A stretch of DNA of 64,000 nucleotides, taken from contig WQYC01000001.1 in assembly GCA_009781425.1 (NCBI GenBank), forward strand, positions 124,001 through 188,000. The letters run 5' to 3'. The position numbers were made by a program, and so were the translations under genes. This document shows, piece by piece, positions 51,656 to 60,673 of this stretch. The notes below the pieces were generated by a model. It ran no database searches. It had not been told where the DNA came from and worked only from the letters and a program-made list of their open reading frames with translations. The stretch comes from Oscillospiraceae bacterium (GTDB lineage Bacteria > Bacillota > Clostridia > Oscillospirales > Ruminococcaceae). Positions within the stretch are counted from its first letter, which is position 1. Each line of letters opens with the position of its first letter.

Positions 51656-52524
51656 AAGCTCACCTTCTTCTTTGAAAAATATGTTGAATTATTATAAGGC
51701 TTTGTTTCAAAATCCTCTTTGAAATAATCATACAAAACATAGTTCCCGGTAAACAGCAGACCGTCGTCAACTAATACGTCGCGCATTTTCGCAATCATTT
51801 CTTTTTTCATCTCTTCAGAAAAATAAATCATTACGTATCTGCAAAATATAATATCAAACATTCCAAAGGATTTGTAGCAGTTTTGCAGGTTGAAGTTTTC
51901 AAACCTCACCGCGTTTTTTATTCTCGGGTCGATTTCCCAAACCGCGCCGTTATTTTTAAAATACTTTGTTCTGTAATACTCGTTTAACCCGCGCATTATG
52001 CTGATTTTATCATATCTGCCGCTCTTCGCCGTTTCCAAAACCTTGCCGGAAATATCAGTAGCAAAGAAACTGAAGTTGGATAAATCAACGCCCTTTACAG
52101 GGTTCTTGCTCAAATAATCATCGACGCACATTGCCGCGGAATAAGCCTCCTGCCCGGTCGAAACTGCGGCGTGCCAAAATCTGATTTTCTGCTTTTTCCC
52201 CGAAGCAAGCTGCTCGACAAGCGCGGGCAGTGCAGTTCTTTCAAGCACATTCCAAGGCATAGCGTCACGGAACCACATCGTTTCGTTAATCGTCATGACG
52301 TCGATTATTTTCTGCGGCAGACTTGAATCAGCATTTGAAATTATGTAGTCATAAAACTCGGTAAAGGATTCCGCTCCCGCGTCAAGCATAAGCTTAGACA
52401 GTCTCGTTTCAACTAAATAAGCCTTCTCGGGCGGGATAATAATCCCGCTGATGCTCAAAATATAATTGCTGAAAAGAGTGAACTCATATTCGCTGATTGA
52501 GCCCTGTAATGACTTTAACACCAT
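51652..52524 (-). CDS. cheR: chemotaxis methyltransferase CheR
   Basis: This 290-aa protein has the CheR N-terminal helices (GIIIPPEKAYLVETRLSKLM), TINETMWFRDAMPWNVLE, the SAM-binding WHAAVSTGQEAYSAAM, and IIFCRYVMIYFSEEMKKEMI. It methylates glutamates in the chemoreceptor. The usual motif is NET.FFRD; here it is NETMWFRD. ATG 52524 is chosen with GGAAGG upstream; the longer start lies within cheB. Confidence 0.93.
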   Translation of the reverse strand: MVLKSLQGSISEYEFTLFSNYILSISGIIIPPEKAYLVETRLSKLMLDAGAESFTEFYDYIISNADSSLPQKIIDVMTINETMWFRDAMPWNVLERTALPALVEQLASGKKQKIRFWHAAVSTGQEAYSAAMCVDDYLSKNPVKGVDLSNFSFFATDISGKVLETAKSGRYDKISIMRGLNEYYRTKYFKNNGAVWEIDPRIKNAVRFENFNLQNCYKSFGMFDIIFCRYVMIYFSEEMKKEMIAKMRDVLVDDGLLFTGNYVLYDYFKEDFETKPYNNSTYFSKKKVSL

Positions 52525-52528
52525 ATCA

Positions 52529-53566
52529 TTATTTCCTTCCCTTTCCGAAATAACTTTCAATCCCTCCCGCGATGTCTGCGAGATTTAAAATTTTATCTGC
52601 GTAAGTCTCCGCCGCTTTGGGCATTCCGTAAACAACGCAGGTCTTTTCATTTTGAATTATGCACACGCAATTCTTTTTTTCCTTCAGCCTTGCGATACCG
52701 TTTTTTCCGTCGCTGCCCATTCCTGTCAGAATAACCGCTAAAACATTTTTACCGTCGAAGCTTTCAGCCACCGATTCAAACAAAACGTCAGCGGCAGGGC
52801 GAACGCCGTTCAGCGGGTGCGAGTTGTCGTATAAAATTTTATTTTTTTCATTAAGCTTCGTATGCACCTTGCCGGGTGCGACGTAGACTGTTCCCGCTTT
52901 AATTATTTCGCTTTCCTCGGCGACCTTTACTTTTAAAGCAGAAAGGCTGTCCAAACGCTGTGCCAAGGTTTCAATGAAAGGCGGCGTAATATGCTGAACA
53001 AGCAGAATCGGTACAGGCAAGTCCCCGCGAAGCTTAGGTATAACCGCTTCGAGTGCTCTGGGTCCGCCTGTTGAGGACGCGATAAGAATAATTTCGGGCT
53101 CGAAATTATTATAATCACATTCATGATGTATTATTTCTTCCGCTTTTTCTTCGCATTGAGCTTCGGTTTTTAGCTGTTTAATTATATCCGAAAGCTTGCA
53201 CCTTATTGCTTCTAAGTTCTCCTCATAAGTGTCATGAATAGGCTTAATCATACATTCGGACGCGCCGTTAGATAACGTTTCAAGAAGGATTTTCGTTTTC
53301 ACTGCCGAGGGCCGCGCCGTGACTAATATAAAAGCTTTGGGTACGTTGGAAATAATAACGTTCAGCAGCTCCGTTAAATCCATGCCCGGGAGCTCCGCGT
53401 CGATAATAACAACATCGAAGCTTTTACGCACGACCTGCCCGACAGCCATGCCGCAATCAGTGACACTGAGAACATCGGCGTCACTGTTCACCGCCTTCAC
53501 GGCAGCCGTAAACATTTTTCTGTATGTAGATGAATTGTCGGCAATCAGCGTTTTAAAATTTTTCAT
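52529..53566 (-). CDS. cheB: chemotaxis methylesterase CheB
   Basis: This 345-aa protein has an N-terminal receiver (LIADNSSTYRKMF, VVIIDAELPGMD) and a C-terminal methylesterase with Ser in LIASSTGGPRALEAVIPKL, His in LLVQHITPPF and Asp in TGMGSDGKNGI. The receiver has DN rather than DD at its first acidic position. It demethylates the receptor and balances CheR. It starts 4 bases after the mcp stop. Confidence 0.93.
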   Translation of the reverse strand: MKNFKTLIADNSSTYRKMFTAAVKAVNSDADVLSVTDCGMAVGQVVRKSFDVVIIDAELPGMDLTELLNVIISNVPKAFILVTARPSAVKTKILLETLSNGASECMIKPIHDTYEENLEAIRCKLSDIIKQLKTEAQCEEKAEEIIHHECDYNNFEPEIILIASSTGGPRALEAVIPKLRGDLPVPILLVQHITPPFIETLAQRLDSLSALKVKVAEESEIIKAGTVYVAPGKVHTKLNEKNKILYDNSHPLNGVRPAADVLFESVAESFDGKNVLAVILTGMGSDGKNGIARLKEKKNCVCIIQNEKTCVVYGMPKAAETYADKILNLADIAGGIESYFGKGRK

Positions 53567-53570
53567 GTCC

Positions 53571-55583
53571 TTAATTCGTTTTATACCTTGAAATCATTTC
53601 TTCTAAATCGTTTGCTATTTTAAGCAGCTCTAAGCTTGAGGTTTTCGTGGAGTCGGCGTTCTTCTGAACTGCGCCGGTCTCCGCGCTGATAAGCTGAACG
53701 CTCTTTGAAATCTCCAAGATTCCCGTCGCCATATTCTTGACGGTTTGATTTATTTCGTTCATGTTGTTGGAGGCGCGCTCAGAGTTCATCGCTACCTCCT
53801 GCGTTCCGATAACAAGCTCGGAGGCTGACTTCGCTATTTTGCTTACGCTCTTCGACGAGTCGATAACAGTTCTCGTAACTGAGCCTGCGTTATCGGAAAT
53901 CATGTTTATTTCGTTTGTTATTTCGTTTAATTGTTTTGCGGCGACAGCGAACTCGCCTGTTATTTGGTCGCTGAGCTTTTGGTGCTCGCCGATTTCGGTA
54001 GCGATTGAATTTATAAATTCTGTCATTGAATTTATTATCACTGTGATTTCAGATACCGCGCTCACCGCTTCGGGCATATTTCTCTGCATATTCTCGATTT
54101 GGTCAGCTATTTCGTGCGTAGCGTCCGAGGTTTGCTTCGCAAGCTCTTTTACTTCATTAGCTACAACCATGAAGCCCTTGCCTGCTTCGCCCGCGCCCGC
54201 CGCTTCAATCGCGGCGTTCAGCGCCAGCATATTTGTCTGGTCGGCAATGTCGCTGATAACATTAACTATTTTTCCGATTTGCCTGCTCGCTTCTTCTAAG
54301 CGGCGAATAATTTCATTTGTATTCTTTGCTTTTTCATTTGCGTCGGATACTTTATTTTTTGTGCCCGCGCTGTGCTCATTTACTGCCGCGAGCGACTTAT
54401 CTTTTTCGTGAAGGCTGTCAGCAACGCTGTTAAACGCGTTGGACACAAGGTTCGCAGAGGTCGAAGTTTTAATGATACTTTCCTGAATATTGTCAACAAG
54501 CGTGCTTGATTCATGCACCATTGTGCTGGTTTGCTCAGCGGCAGTCGCAACGGTCGCGAGGGTGCTGTTAGTTTCTTCTATAGAGGAAGCAACGGAGCTT
54601 ATATGCGAGCTTGCGATTATGAGCGTGTTTGAGGTTTGCGTCATGCTCGCCGAGAATTCTTCCGTCGTCGTGCCAACGGAGGACGTCTGCTGGTTGAGCC
54701 CTTTGCAGCTTTCTGCCATTTCCGACGAAATTGCAATCATACCCTGTGCAGATTCGCGCAGCTTGTCAATGGCTCTTGCAAGGTTCACCGCGCTCATGTC
54801 TTCAGCTTCGATAACCGCGTTGCAGGAGCTGAAAAGCTGCCCCATTTCCGCGCCGTATTCATCAGGCAGTCTGACAGTAAAATCGCCCGACGCCAATATT
54901 TTCATTATCTCGACACATTCTAAAATCGGCTTGCTTATAGTCACGGCAAAAAAGATACCGAAAACAACGGTCAGTGAAACTCCGAAAATAGATAAAATAA
55001 TGAGTATTATAAGGCTTTGCTGTGCATTTGCTCTGTTTTGCTCTATTAAATGCCTTGTCAGCAGCAGGCGGTTTTCAAACATGAAGTCAATAGCTTCCAT
55101 GCTCTGCTCGGAAATCCTTGTCAGCGTGCCGATAAAATAAGCTTGATTTGGGTGACCGTCATCTATTGCCGCTATGAAATCACGCAGAGTAATTTCATAG
55201 CTTACCATATATTCTAAAAACTGGTCATATCTCGCCTGCGTTTCTTCAAACTGGAAGGACTGCCTTAAATCGTCCATGCGCGCTTTTAATTCTTCCTTTT
55301 TGCTCAAAAGAAAATCAATCATGTTGTATAGTCTCTGCGGATTTTCCTCTTGGATATAACGGCTTTCCGTGAGCCTTAATTCCATATCGGTCAAGAGCGT
55401 CCTTGACTCTATTAAATTCTCAAACGGGTCGGCTACGTAAAACGTCATTTCCTGGCTCGTTTCAGTCGTTTGCCCCACGTTTAAAATCGCAACAGAAAGA
55501 GTTACGAGCATAATCACCGCAACAAGCAGAAAAGACGAGATTAACCTGGTTTTGAGTTTCATGTTATTGAGAAGTTTAAACAT
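53571..55583 (-). CDS. methyl-accepting chemotaxis protein
   Basis: This 670-aa receptor has a membrane helix at about residues 15-35, an extracellular four-helix-bundle sensor, a second helix (about 200-225, LIILIILSIFGVSLTVVFGI), a HAMP region (SKPILECVEIMKILASGDFT) and a long signalling coiled coil with the tip IADQTNMLALNAAIEAAGAG EAGKGFMVVANEVKELAKQ (spaced here). It is embedded in the che operon, so it is probably the receptor this system was built for. ATG 55583 follows GGAGGG and overlaps the cheW end. Confidence 0.92.
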   Translation of the reverse strand: MFKLLNNMKLKTRLISSFLLVAVIMLVTLSVAILNVGQTTETSQEMTFYVADPFENLIESRTLLTDMELRLTESRYIQEENPQRLYNMIDFLLSKKEELKARMDDLRQSFQFEETQARYDQFLEYMVSYEITLRDFIAAIDDGHPNQAYFIGTLTRISEQSMEAIDFMFENRLLLTRHLIEQNRANAQQSLIILIILSIFGVSLTVVFGIFFAVTISKPILECVEIMKILASGDFTVRLPDEYGAEMGQLFSSCNAVIEAEDMSAVNLARAIDKLRESAQGMIAISSEMAESCKGLNQQTSSVGTTTEEFSASMTQTSNTLIIASSHISSVASSIEETNSTLATVATAAEQTSTMVHESSTLVDNIQESIIKTSTSANLVSNAFNSVADSLHEKDKSLAAVNEHSAGTKNKVSDANEKAKNTNEIIRRLEEASRQIGKIVNVISDIADQTNMLALNAAIEAAGAGEAGKGFMVVANEVKELAKQTSDATHEIADQIENMQRNMPEAVSAVSEITVIINSMTEFINSIATEIGEHQKLSDQITGEFAVAAKQLNEITNEINMISDNAGSVTRTVIDSSKSVSKIAKSASELVIGTQEVAMNSERASNNMNEINQTVKNMATGILEISKSVQLISAETGAVQKNADSTKTSSLELLKIANDLEEMISRYKTN

Positions 55584-56037
55584 TATTTTTCCCTCCGTTA
55601 TTTTTATATTTATTTGCAATAAAGTTAATATCCAAGACCCTGTAAAGCCTGTCGTCTTTTTCTGCGATTCCCGAAATACAACCGCTTTCCTCCGCACCCG
55701 TAGTCAGCGCCGGCGGATAAATCGAGGCGTCGTCTATGTCTATCAAGTCGCCCGGGCTTTCTATTATCAAGCCGATTTGTCCGTCGCTGTCCGCCTCTGA
55801 AAGGGGTTTGAAAATAATCGCATTTATATCTTGTTCATCTTGCTTTTTTTCTTTTCGCCCGAGCAGCTCGTCAAGTATAAAAACAGTTACGACTCTACCC
55901 TTTTGATTAATTATACCTGCGACCTCATCGGGTGCAGTCGGAACCGGCGTGATTGCAACCTTCCGTGCAACCTTCTGCACAAGGTTCACATCTACAACGA
56001 AGCTCTCACCCGCGGCAAGGAAGCTTAAACCTTTCAT
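55576..56037 (-). CDS. cheW: chemotaxis coupling protein CheW
   Basis: This 153-aa protein couples receptor and kinase. It has FVVDVNLVQKVARKVAITPV, PDEVAGIINQKGRVVTVFIL and a late LYRVLDINFI. The start overlaps the cheA stop by 4 bases. Confidence 0.9.
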   Translation of the reverse strand: MKGLSFLAAGESFVVDVNLVQKVARKVAITPVPTAPDEVAGIINQKGRVVTVFILDELLGRKEKKQDEQDINAIIFKPLSEADSDGQIGLIIESPGDLIDIDDASIYPPALTTGAEESGCISGIAEKDDRLYRVLDINFIANKYKNNGGKNNV

Positions 56038-58532
56038 GTAGCTCCCTCCTTTTTGAGCGTTTTTCTGCTGACCTTATCTTTTTCAACGCTCTCGGCAATC
56101 GCAGCCGTATCTAAAAATATAATTACTTTTTCTTTGTAAACGCTTGTTCCTAAAATATAATCGCTGTAAATCCTGTCATCGTCAAGGGTGAACACGTCGT
56201 CGATTTTATCCAAAACTCTACCCGCTAAAAGACCGATTGGCGCGGTGTCGTTTTTAATCGTCAGCATATATAATTTTTCTCTTTCATAATTGCGCTTTTG
56301 GACAGGCGCGAAGTCCTCCGGGCGAAGCACTTGAATCGTCTGCTCCGCGACATTCACAAACTGCTCTTCGCCTATTTCTTGAATATTTTCCGCGTAAATT
56401 ATTTCAATGCGCGCAATGTTAGACGTTTCCACAGCGTAGTATTCCGAGCCCGAGCAGTTGAAAACTACTACGTTTTTCTCGTTTTCGTTTACCTGCTTTT
56501 CTTCTTTTTCGATTTCTAACATGAGCAGCTCTTCCGCTTCCCTCTTGACCTCGTCGAGACCCATGTACTGCATGATTCCTTCCGCGTCCAATATCGTGAC
56601 CGCCTCGCCGCTTCCTAAAACAGTAACGTTTGAGTAGCAGGGGCAGTTATGTAAATAAACAGGAAGCGGCTTGACCAAAACCTGCTCGGTGTCAAGCGCG
56701 TCGCTTATTAAAAGCGCGAAGTTAGCACTGCCCGTCTTCAGCACAAGGCACTTTACAATACCGTTATAGCGATTCTGCTCAAGCAGTGTATCGGCGGAAA
56801 CAGGTTCAAGCCCCTTTGCCTTAGCCTGCATTTCGCTCATTGTAACAATAGGAATGATTTCCCCGTCAAGGACGAGAACTAAGGATTTATTTACTCTTTC
56901 TATATATTTTGAAGCCGTGTTGCCGCTGATACGAACGATTCGCTCGACGTTTAAATCGGGAACAGCATACGGAATATCGTCGATTTTTATAATAAGCGTT
57001 CTGATAACAGATAAAGTCAGCGGGACATTCAGCCGCATGACCGTGCCCTTTCCTGTTTCGGATTCAATTTCAACAGTGCCACCTAAGTTTTCGATATTAG
57101 TTTTAACAATATCCATGCCGAAGCCGCGCCCCGAAAGGCTCGTCACCTGCCGCGCGGTGGATATTCCCTGCTCGAATATTAAATTAAGTATCTCATTTTT
57201 CGGCATTAGAAGCAACGCTTCTTCTGTCATTATGTTTAACTCGACTGCTTTTTTCTTTAAGCTGTTTACGTCTATTCCCTTGCCGTCGTCAAGGATTTCA
57301 ATGACAATCATGTTGTCGCGCATATAGGCGTTGAGGGAAATTAAGCCCTTGCGAAGCTTACCCGCCGCAACTCGCTGCTCGGGGAATTCAAGCCCGTGGT
57401 CGGCAGAATTCTTTACAAGCTGCGTAATCGGGTCAGTCAGTGCGTCTAACAAATACTTGTCAAGCATTACGTCGTCTCTGATTATTTCAACCGCGATTTC
57501 TTTTCCCAAGGTTTTCGCGGTGTCGCGGATAATCCGCGGGAATTTCTCGAATATTACGCTGATTGGTTGCATTCTCGTGAACATGATTCTCTCTTGAACC
57601 TCGGAGGTAAGCCGACTCACATCATAAAGCACAGGCGCAAGCCCTGCGTTTGACTTTGTGTAATCGGAAACAATCGAGAAAAGCTGATTCCGCGTCAAAA
57701 TCATCTCATTTGCTAAGTCCATAAGATTATTTATCACCGAAATATCAAGGCGAATCGAAAAATTACTCTCAAGCTCGGAGGACTTAACATACGCTTGTCC
57801 GTAATTTGCTGTAGTATTTGCCTGGAATATCGTGTCTTTATCCAAGATATGTATATTTTCTTTTTCTATTCCAAGCGCGACAGAAAGAAAATCGCTCTCC
57901 AAAACGCTTGTAAGCAGGATTTGCAAAAGGTCTGCCCGTTTAATCGTTTGAACGACAGTGCCAATCGCCATAACATTGCTCATTATTTGGTCAAATTGCG
58001 CTTCATCTTTGAACTTCATTTTAACGTAATAAAGCTTGTGACCGTGCTTGATTGCGTTTGTGAGCGACTTTTCCGTTTCGCTGTCGTTACAATTGAAGGG
58101 CAGTTTAATATCTCCTGCGTTGCCTTCGTCGCCGCCGTCCTCATATTCCTCGGTATCGGAATATTTTTTTAACGCTTCGATGAGTTGTTTTATGTTTATC
58201 GCAGAGTCGTCGTGCGTGTTGTCAATCAAGTCCTTGAGACAGTCAATACCCTGCAATACAATATCCACAATATTGTCATCTATTTGCAAGCTTTCGTCTT
58301 TGATTTGCGCGAAGACGCTTTCGAGCTCGTGCGAAACTGCAACAATTTTTTCAAGTGAATAAAAGCTCGCTGTACCCTTTAGGCTGTGAGCCGCGCGAAA
58401 CACGCTGTTAATAACACTTTGAACGTCACGGCGAATGTTCGCGCTTAAAAAAGCGGATTCTATCTTTTCAATATGAGTTTTAGCTTCTGCTTTAAAATCG
58501 TCAAGGAATAAATCGACAGGTAACTTTTTCAC
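56034..58532 (-). CDS. cheA: chemotaxis histidine kinase CheA with two CheW-like domains
   Basis: This 832-aa kinase has the Hpt domain with phospho-His49 (FRAAHSLKGTASFYSLEKIV), a P2-like domain, dimerisation domain (LMDLANEMILTRNQLFSIV), ATPase (LVKNSADHGLEFPEQR, LDDGKGID, GRGFGMDIVKTNIENLGGTV) and a first CheW-like domain (VIRTLIIKIDDIPYAVPDLN). Unusually, a linker of Glu/Lys-rich coil is followed by a second CheW-like domain (NVVVFNCSGSEYYAVETSNI to the end). The start is GTG 58532, spaced correctly from AAGGAG; TTG 58538 is too close. First gene of the cluster. Confidence 0.93.
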   Translation of the reverse strand: MKKLPVDLFLDDFKAEAKTHIEKIESAFLSANIRRDVQSVINSVFRAAHSLKGTASFYSLEKIVAVSHELESVFAQIKDESLQIDDNIVDIVLQGIDCLKDLIDNTHDDSAINIKQLIEALKKYSDTEEYEDGGDEGNAGDIKLPFNCNDSETEKSLTNAIKHGHKLYYVKMKFKDEAQFDQIMSNVMAIGTVVQTIKRADLLQILLTSVLESDFLSVALGIEKENIHILDKDTIFQANTTANYGQAYVKSSELESNFSIRLDISVINNLMDLANEMILTRNQLFSIVSDYTKSNAGLAPVLYDVSRLTSEVQERIMFTRMQPISVIFEKFPRIIRDTAKTLGKEIAVEIIRDDVMLDKYLLDALTDPITQLVKNSADHGLEFPEQRVAAGKLRKGLISLNAYMRDNMIVIEILDDGKGIDVNSLKKKAVELNIMTEEALLLMPKNEILNLIFEQGISTARQVTSLSGRGFGMDIVKTNIENLGGTVEIESETGKGTVMRLNVPLTLSVIRTLIIKIDDIPYAVPDLNVERIVRISGNTASKYIERVNKSLVLVLDGEIIPIVTMSEMQAKAKGLEPVSADTLLEQNRYNGIVKCLVLKTGSANFALLISDALDTEQVLVKPLPVYLHNCPCYSNVTVLGSGEAVTILDAEGIMQYMGLDEVKREAEELLMLEIEKEEKQVNENEKNVVVFNCSGSEYYAVETSNIARIEIIYAENIQEIGEEQFVNVAEQTIQVLRPEDFAPVQKRNYEREKLYMLTIKNDTAPIGLLAGRVLDKIDDVFTLDDDRIYSDYILGTSVYKEKVIIFLDTAAIAESVEKDKVSRKTLKKEGAT

Positions 58533-58576
58533 TCGCAAAACTCCTTATATAATCCGTATTTTAGGTACACTGCTCT

Positions 58577-58582
58577 ATTATA
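58577..58582 (-). promoter_or_regulatory. extended -10 box of the cheA operon
   Basis: Minus strand TATGCTATAATAG: TATAAT with an upstream TG (extended -10). The -35 region is poor (TTTAAA at 17 bp). About 45 bp before cheA. Confidence 0.6.
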
Positions 58583-58671
58583 GCATATATTTCTTCATTT
58601 TTAAAGGGTTTTTTGAAAAAAATATTAGAATTTTCAATATTTTTGTACGAAATTACCAATAATGACATAAA

Positions 58672-58709
58672 AACACTGCAAACGCTCTGTTCAAGCACCT
58701 TGCAGTGTT
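58672..58709. terminator. hairpin after spoVM
   Basis: AACACTGCAA, 18-nt loop, TTGCAGTGTT. T-rich runs follow on both strands (CGCTTTTTTT on plus, TTTATG on minus). It lies between spoVM and cheA. Confidence 0.75.
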
Positions 58710-58723
58710 TCGCTTTTTTTACT

Positions 58724-58810
58724 TTATACGCCTTGTTCCTTTTTGATTTTGAAAAAAAATCTTAAAAATCCGGCGAGAACCCTCGGACTTTTTACCACAA
58801 CGATTTTCAT
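58724..58810 (-). CDS. spoVM: stage V sporulation protein M
   Basis: A 28-codon gene, MKIVVVKSPRVLAGFLRFFF then KIKKEQGV. This fits SpoVM: a short amphipathic helix with a Pro near residue 9 and basic end (the B. subtilis protein has 26 residues). SpoVM inserts into the curved outer forespore membrane and anchors the coat protein SpoIVA. An AAGGTGG ribosome site lies 9 bases before ATG 58810. A terminator follows. Genes this short are usually missed. Confidence 0.85.
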   Translation of the reverse strand: MKIVVVKSPRVLAGFLRFFFKIKKEQGV

Positions 58811-58845
58811 TATGTACACCCACCTTAATAAGTTTACGCGTCAGC

Positions 58846-59022
58846 TTATGCGCAAGTTAACATATACAAGCCGAGCGCTATTAATACGACTGCGAGAATG
58901 AAAAACAAGAATTTTGCAGACAGCAGGCAAATCAAAACAAACGCCAACGCCCCCGAAAGACATATAAACGGCAGATTGCGCCCGTTTTCACGCCGTCTGT
59001 CCCTGTACCGCCGTCTTCTCAT
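58846..59022 (-). CDS. small membrane protein with Arg-rich start (58 aa)
   Basis: It starts MRRRRYRDRRRENGRNLPFI and has two closely spaced hydrophobic segments (about residues 18-35 and 37-57), ending GLYMLTCA. The very basic start should stay in the cytoplasm. No family is recognised. It is 35 bp upstream of spoVM, possibly in one transcript, so a sporulation link is conceivable. The ribosome site (GGGGTG) is weak. Confidence 0.65.
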   Translation of the reverse strand: MRRRRYRDRRRENGRNLPFICLSGALAFVLICLLSAKFLFFILAVVLIALGLYMLTCA

Positions 59023-59090
59023 TCTTCACACCCCGATACCCGATATTAATAATACCATATATTATTCGGCAGGGTGAAAATGTGTTACTG

Positions 59091-60452
59091 CTATAATAAT
59101 AATGCTGTTGCTAACGCGAAAAATACTATAAGTGACAAAGCGTCAACAATTGTGGTAATCAAAGGTGCCGCCATAACAGCAGGGTCAATTTTGCATTTCT
59201 TTGCAATTATAGGAAGAATTCCGCCGACAAGATTCGCAACCACTACTGTAAAAAACAACGTAAAGCTGACCGTCGCTGAAATTCTTATTATATCTTCGCT
59301 GTATTCCGAATGTCCCCGAAAGGTAATCCAAACCCTAACGAAGTTTACAACAGATAAGCCAAGCCCCACTAAAAGCCCCGTCCGCATTTCTTTCCAGACG
59401 ACCTTGAAAAAGTCGCGCGGAGTGATTTCCATTAGTGCCATGCCGCGGATAACCATTGTCGCGCTCTGGCTACCGGAGTTTCCTCCTGTGTCCATGAGCA
59501 TTGGTATGAATGTTCCGAGAAGCGGTAAAGCCAACATCGCTTCTTCATATTTTCCTATAATACCTCCGGTAATCATAGCCGCAGCCATCAGCACAAACAG
59601 CCAAACCACACGGTTCTTAGCAAGGAGAACAGGGTGAGTTTTTAAGTACGGCTTGTCCGACGGCAGAATCGCCGCCATCTTTTGGAAGTCTTCCGTGACC
59701 TCTTCTTCAATAACGTCGGCAATGTCGTCAATGGTGATAATCCCGACTAAACGGTTCTCCATGTCAACAACCGGAATACTCAAAAGGTCGTACTTATTTA
59801 CCTTGTGCGCGACAAGCTCTCGGTCTTCCAGCGTTTCCGCCGTGATGAGGTTCGTATCGTCCATTATGTCGCCGATGATTTCGTCGCGCTCGGCAAGCAT
59901 GAGCCTTTTCGCGCTTACAACGCCGACGAGCCTGCGCTCCGAATCGGTGACATAGCAGGTGTAAATCGTTTCCTTGTCAGTGCCTGTTCTGCGGATTCGC
60001 GAGAACGCCTCACGCACTGTCATTTCACTTTTGAGGTCAACGTACTCAACAGTCATTATGCTTCCCGCGCTGTCCTCGGGATATTTCAAGAGCCTGTTAA
60101 TCTCCTCGCGCGTTTCCGGCTTTGCTGTCGCTAAAACTTTCTTGGCGATTCCCGCGGGCATTTCTTCAATGAAGTCAACCGCGTCGTCAAGGAAAAGCTC
60201 TTCAACGATTGATTGAATTTCCGTCTCGCTGAAGATTCCGATTAATGATTCCTGTACATCGGGCGGAAGCTCAGCGAAAACCTCCGCTTCCATATCCTTT
60301 GGAAGCATACGGAAAATAAGCACCGCCTTGTCAACCTTTACGCTTTCGATTAACTGCGCGATGTCTGCACTGTTCTGCTCTATCAGCTCGCTCCGAAGCG
60401 CGTTGTACTGTCTTGTGTCGAGCATTTCTTCATAGATTTTGAAGTCTTTCAT
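59091..60452 (-). CDS. mgtE: magnesium transporter MgtE
   Basis: This 453-aa protein has the MgtE N-domain (DIAQLIESVKVDKAVLIFRM, LFLDDAVDFIEEMPAGIAKK), two CBS domains (SIMTVEYVDLKSEMTVREAF; VDMENRLVGIITIDDIADVI) and five C-terminal helices with MLMDTGGNSGSQSATMVIRG, the pore signature. MgtE is a Mg-gated channel. Its leader holds a peptide gene and a terminator directly upstream of the GAGGAG ribosome site. Regulation by Mg is therefore likely at transcription elongation, but without an M-box. Confidence 0.95.
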   Translation of the reverse strand: MKDFKIYEEMLDTRQYNALRSELIEQNSADIAQLIESVKVDKAVLIFRMLPKDMEAEVFAELPPDVQESLIGIFSETEIQSIVEELFLDDAVDFIEEMPAGIAKKVLATAKPETREEINRLLKYPEDSAGSIMTVEYVDLKSEMTVREAFSRIRRTGTDKETIYTCYVTDSERRLVGVVSAKRLMLAERDEIIGDIMDDTNLITAETLEDRELVAHKVNKYDLLSIPVVDMENRLVGIITIDDIADVIEEEVTEDFQKMAAILPSDKPYLKTHPVLLAKNRVVWLFVLMAAAMITGGIIGKYEEAMLALPLLGTFIPMLMDTGGNSGSQSATMVIRGMALMEITPRDFFKVVWKEMRTGLLVGLGLSVVNFVRVWITFRGHSEYSEDIIRISATVSFTLFFTVVVANLVGGILPIIAKKCKIDPAVMAAPLITTIVDALSLIVFFALATALLL

Positions 60453-60466
60453 ATTTTTCTCTCCTC

Positions 60467-60493
60467 AAAAAAAGCTGCGCACAAAAACGCAGC
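60467..60493 (-). terminator. attenuator terminator in the mgtE leader
   Basis: Minus strand GCTGCG TTTTTGTG CGCAGC then TTTTTTT, followed at once by the mgtE ribosome site. Being upstream of the gene on the same strand it can only act as an attenuator. Its 5' arm can instead pair with upstream segments: CAACGCTGC (60497-60489) with CGTTG (60518-60514) and GCAG (60536-60533). Confidence 0.85.
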
Positions 60494-60510
60494 GTTGCAT
60501 ATTGAAGAGC

Positions 60511-60600
60511 TTACAACGGCGGCGATTTTATACTGCTTATTATTTTTTCCGACCTTCTACTTCGGGGCGGCAAGGGGTCGTCAAAATTTATTGTACGCAT
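60511..60600 (-). CDS. Asp/Pro-rich leader peptide of mgtE (29 aa)
   Basis: The strong ribosome site AAGGAGGAG precedes ATG 60600. The peptide has FDDPLPPRSRR at residues 6-16 and ends SPPL (26-29). Runs of Asp/Glu and Pro near an N-terminus destabilise translating ribosomes when Mg is low; the enterobacterial MgtL peptide, which controls mgtA, has a comparable DP...PLPRRR stretch. Codons 28-29 (CCG TTG) overlap the CGTTG antiterminator arm, so a ribosome reaching the end would mask it. I infer a Mg-sensing attenuator; this is not proven. Confidence 0.75.
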   Translation of the reverse strand: MRTINFDDPLPPRSRRSEKIISSIKSPPL

Positions 60601-60644
60601 AAAATCTCCTCCTTGTATTTATCATGAAATTAATACTTATTTAC

Positions 60645-60673
60645 ATTATACATTTTTTCATTCATTTTGTCAA
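60645..60673 (-). promoter_or_regulatory. promoter of the mgtE leader
   Basis: Minus strand TTGACA (60673-60668), 17 bp, TATAAT (60650-60645): exact consensus. It lies about 45 bp before the leader peptide. Confidence 0.88.
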
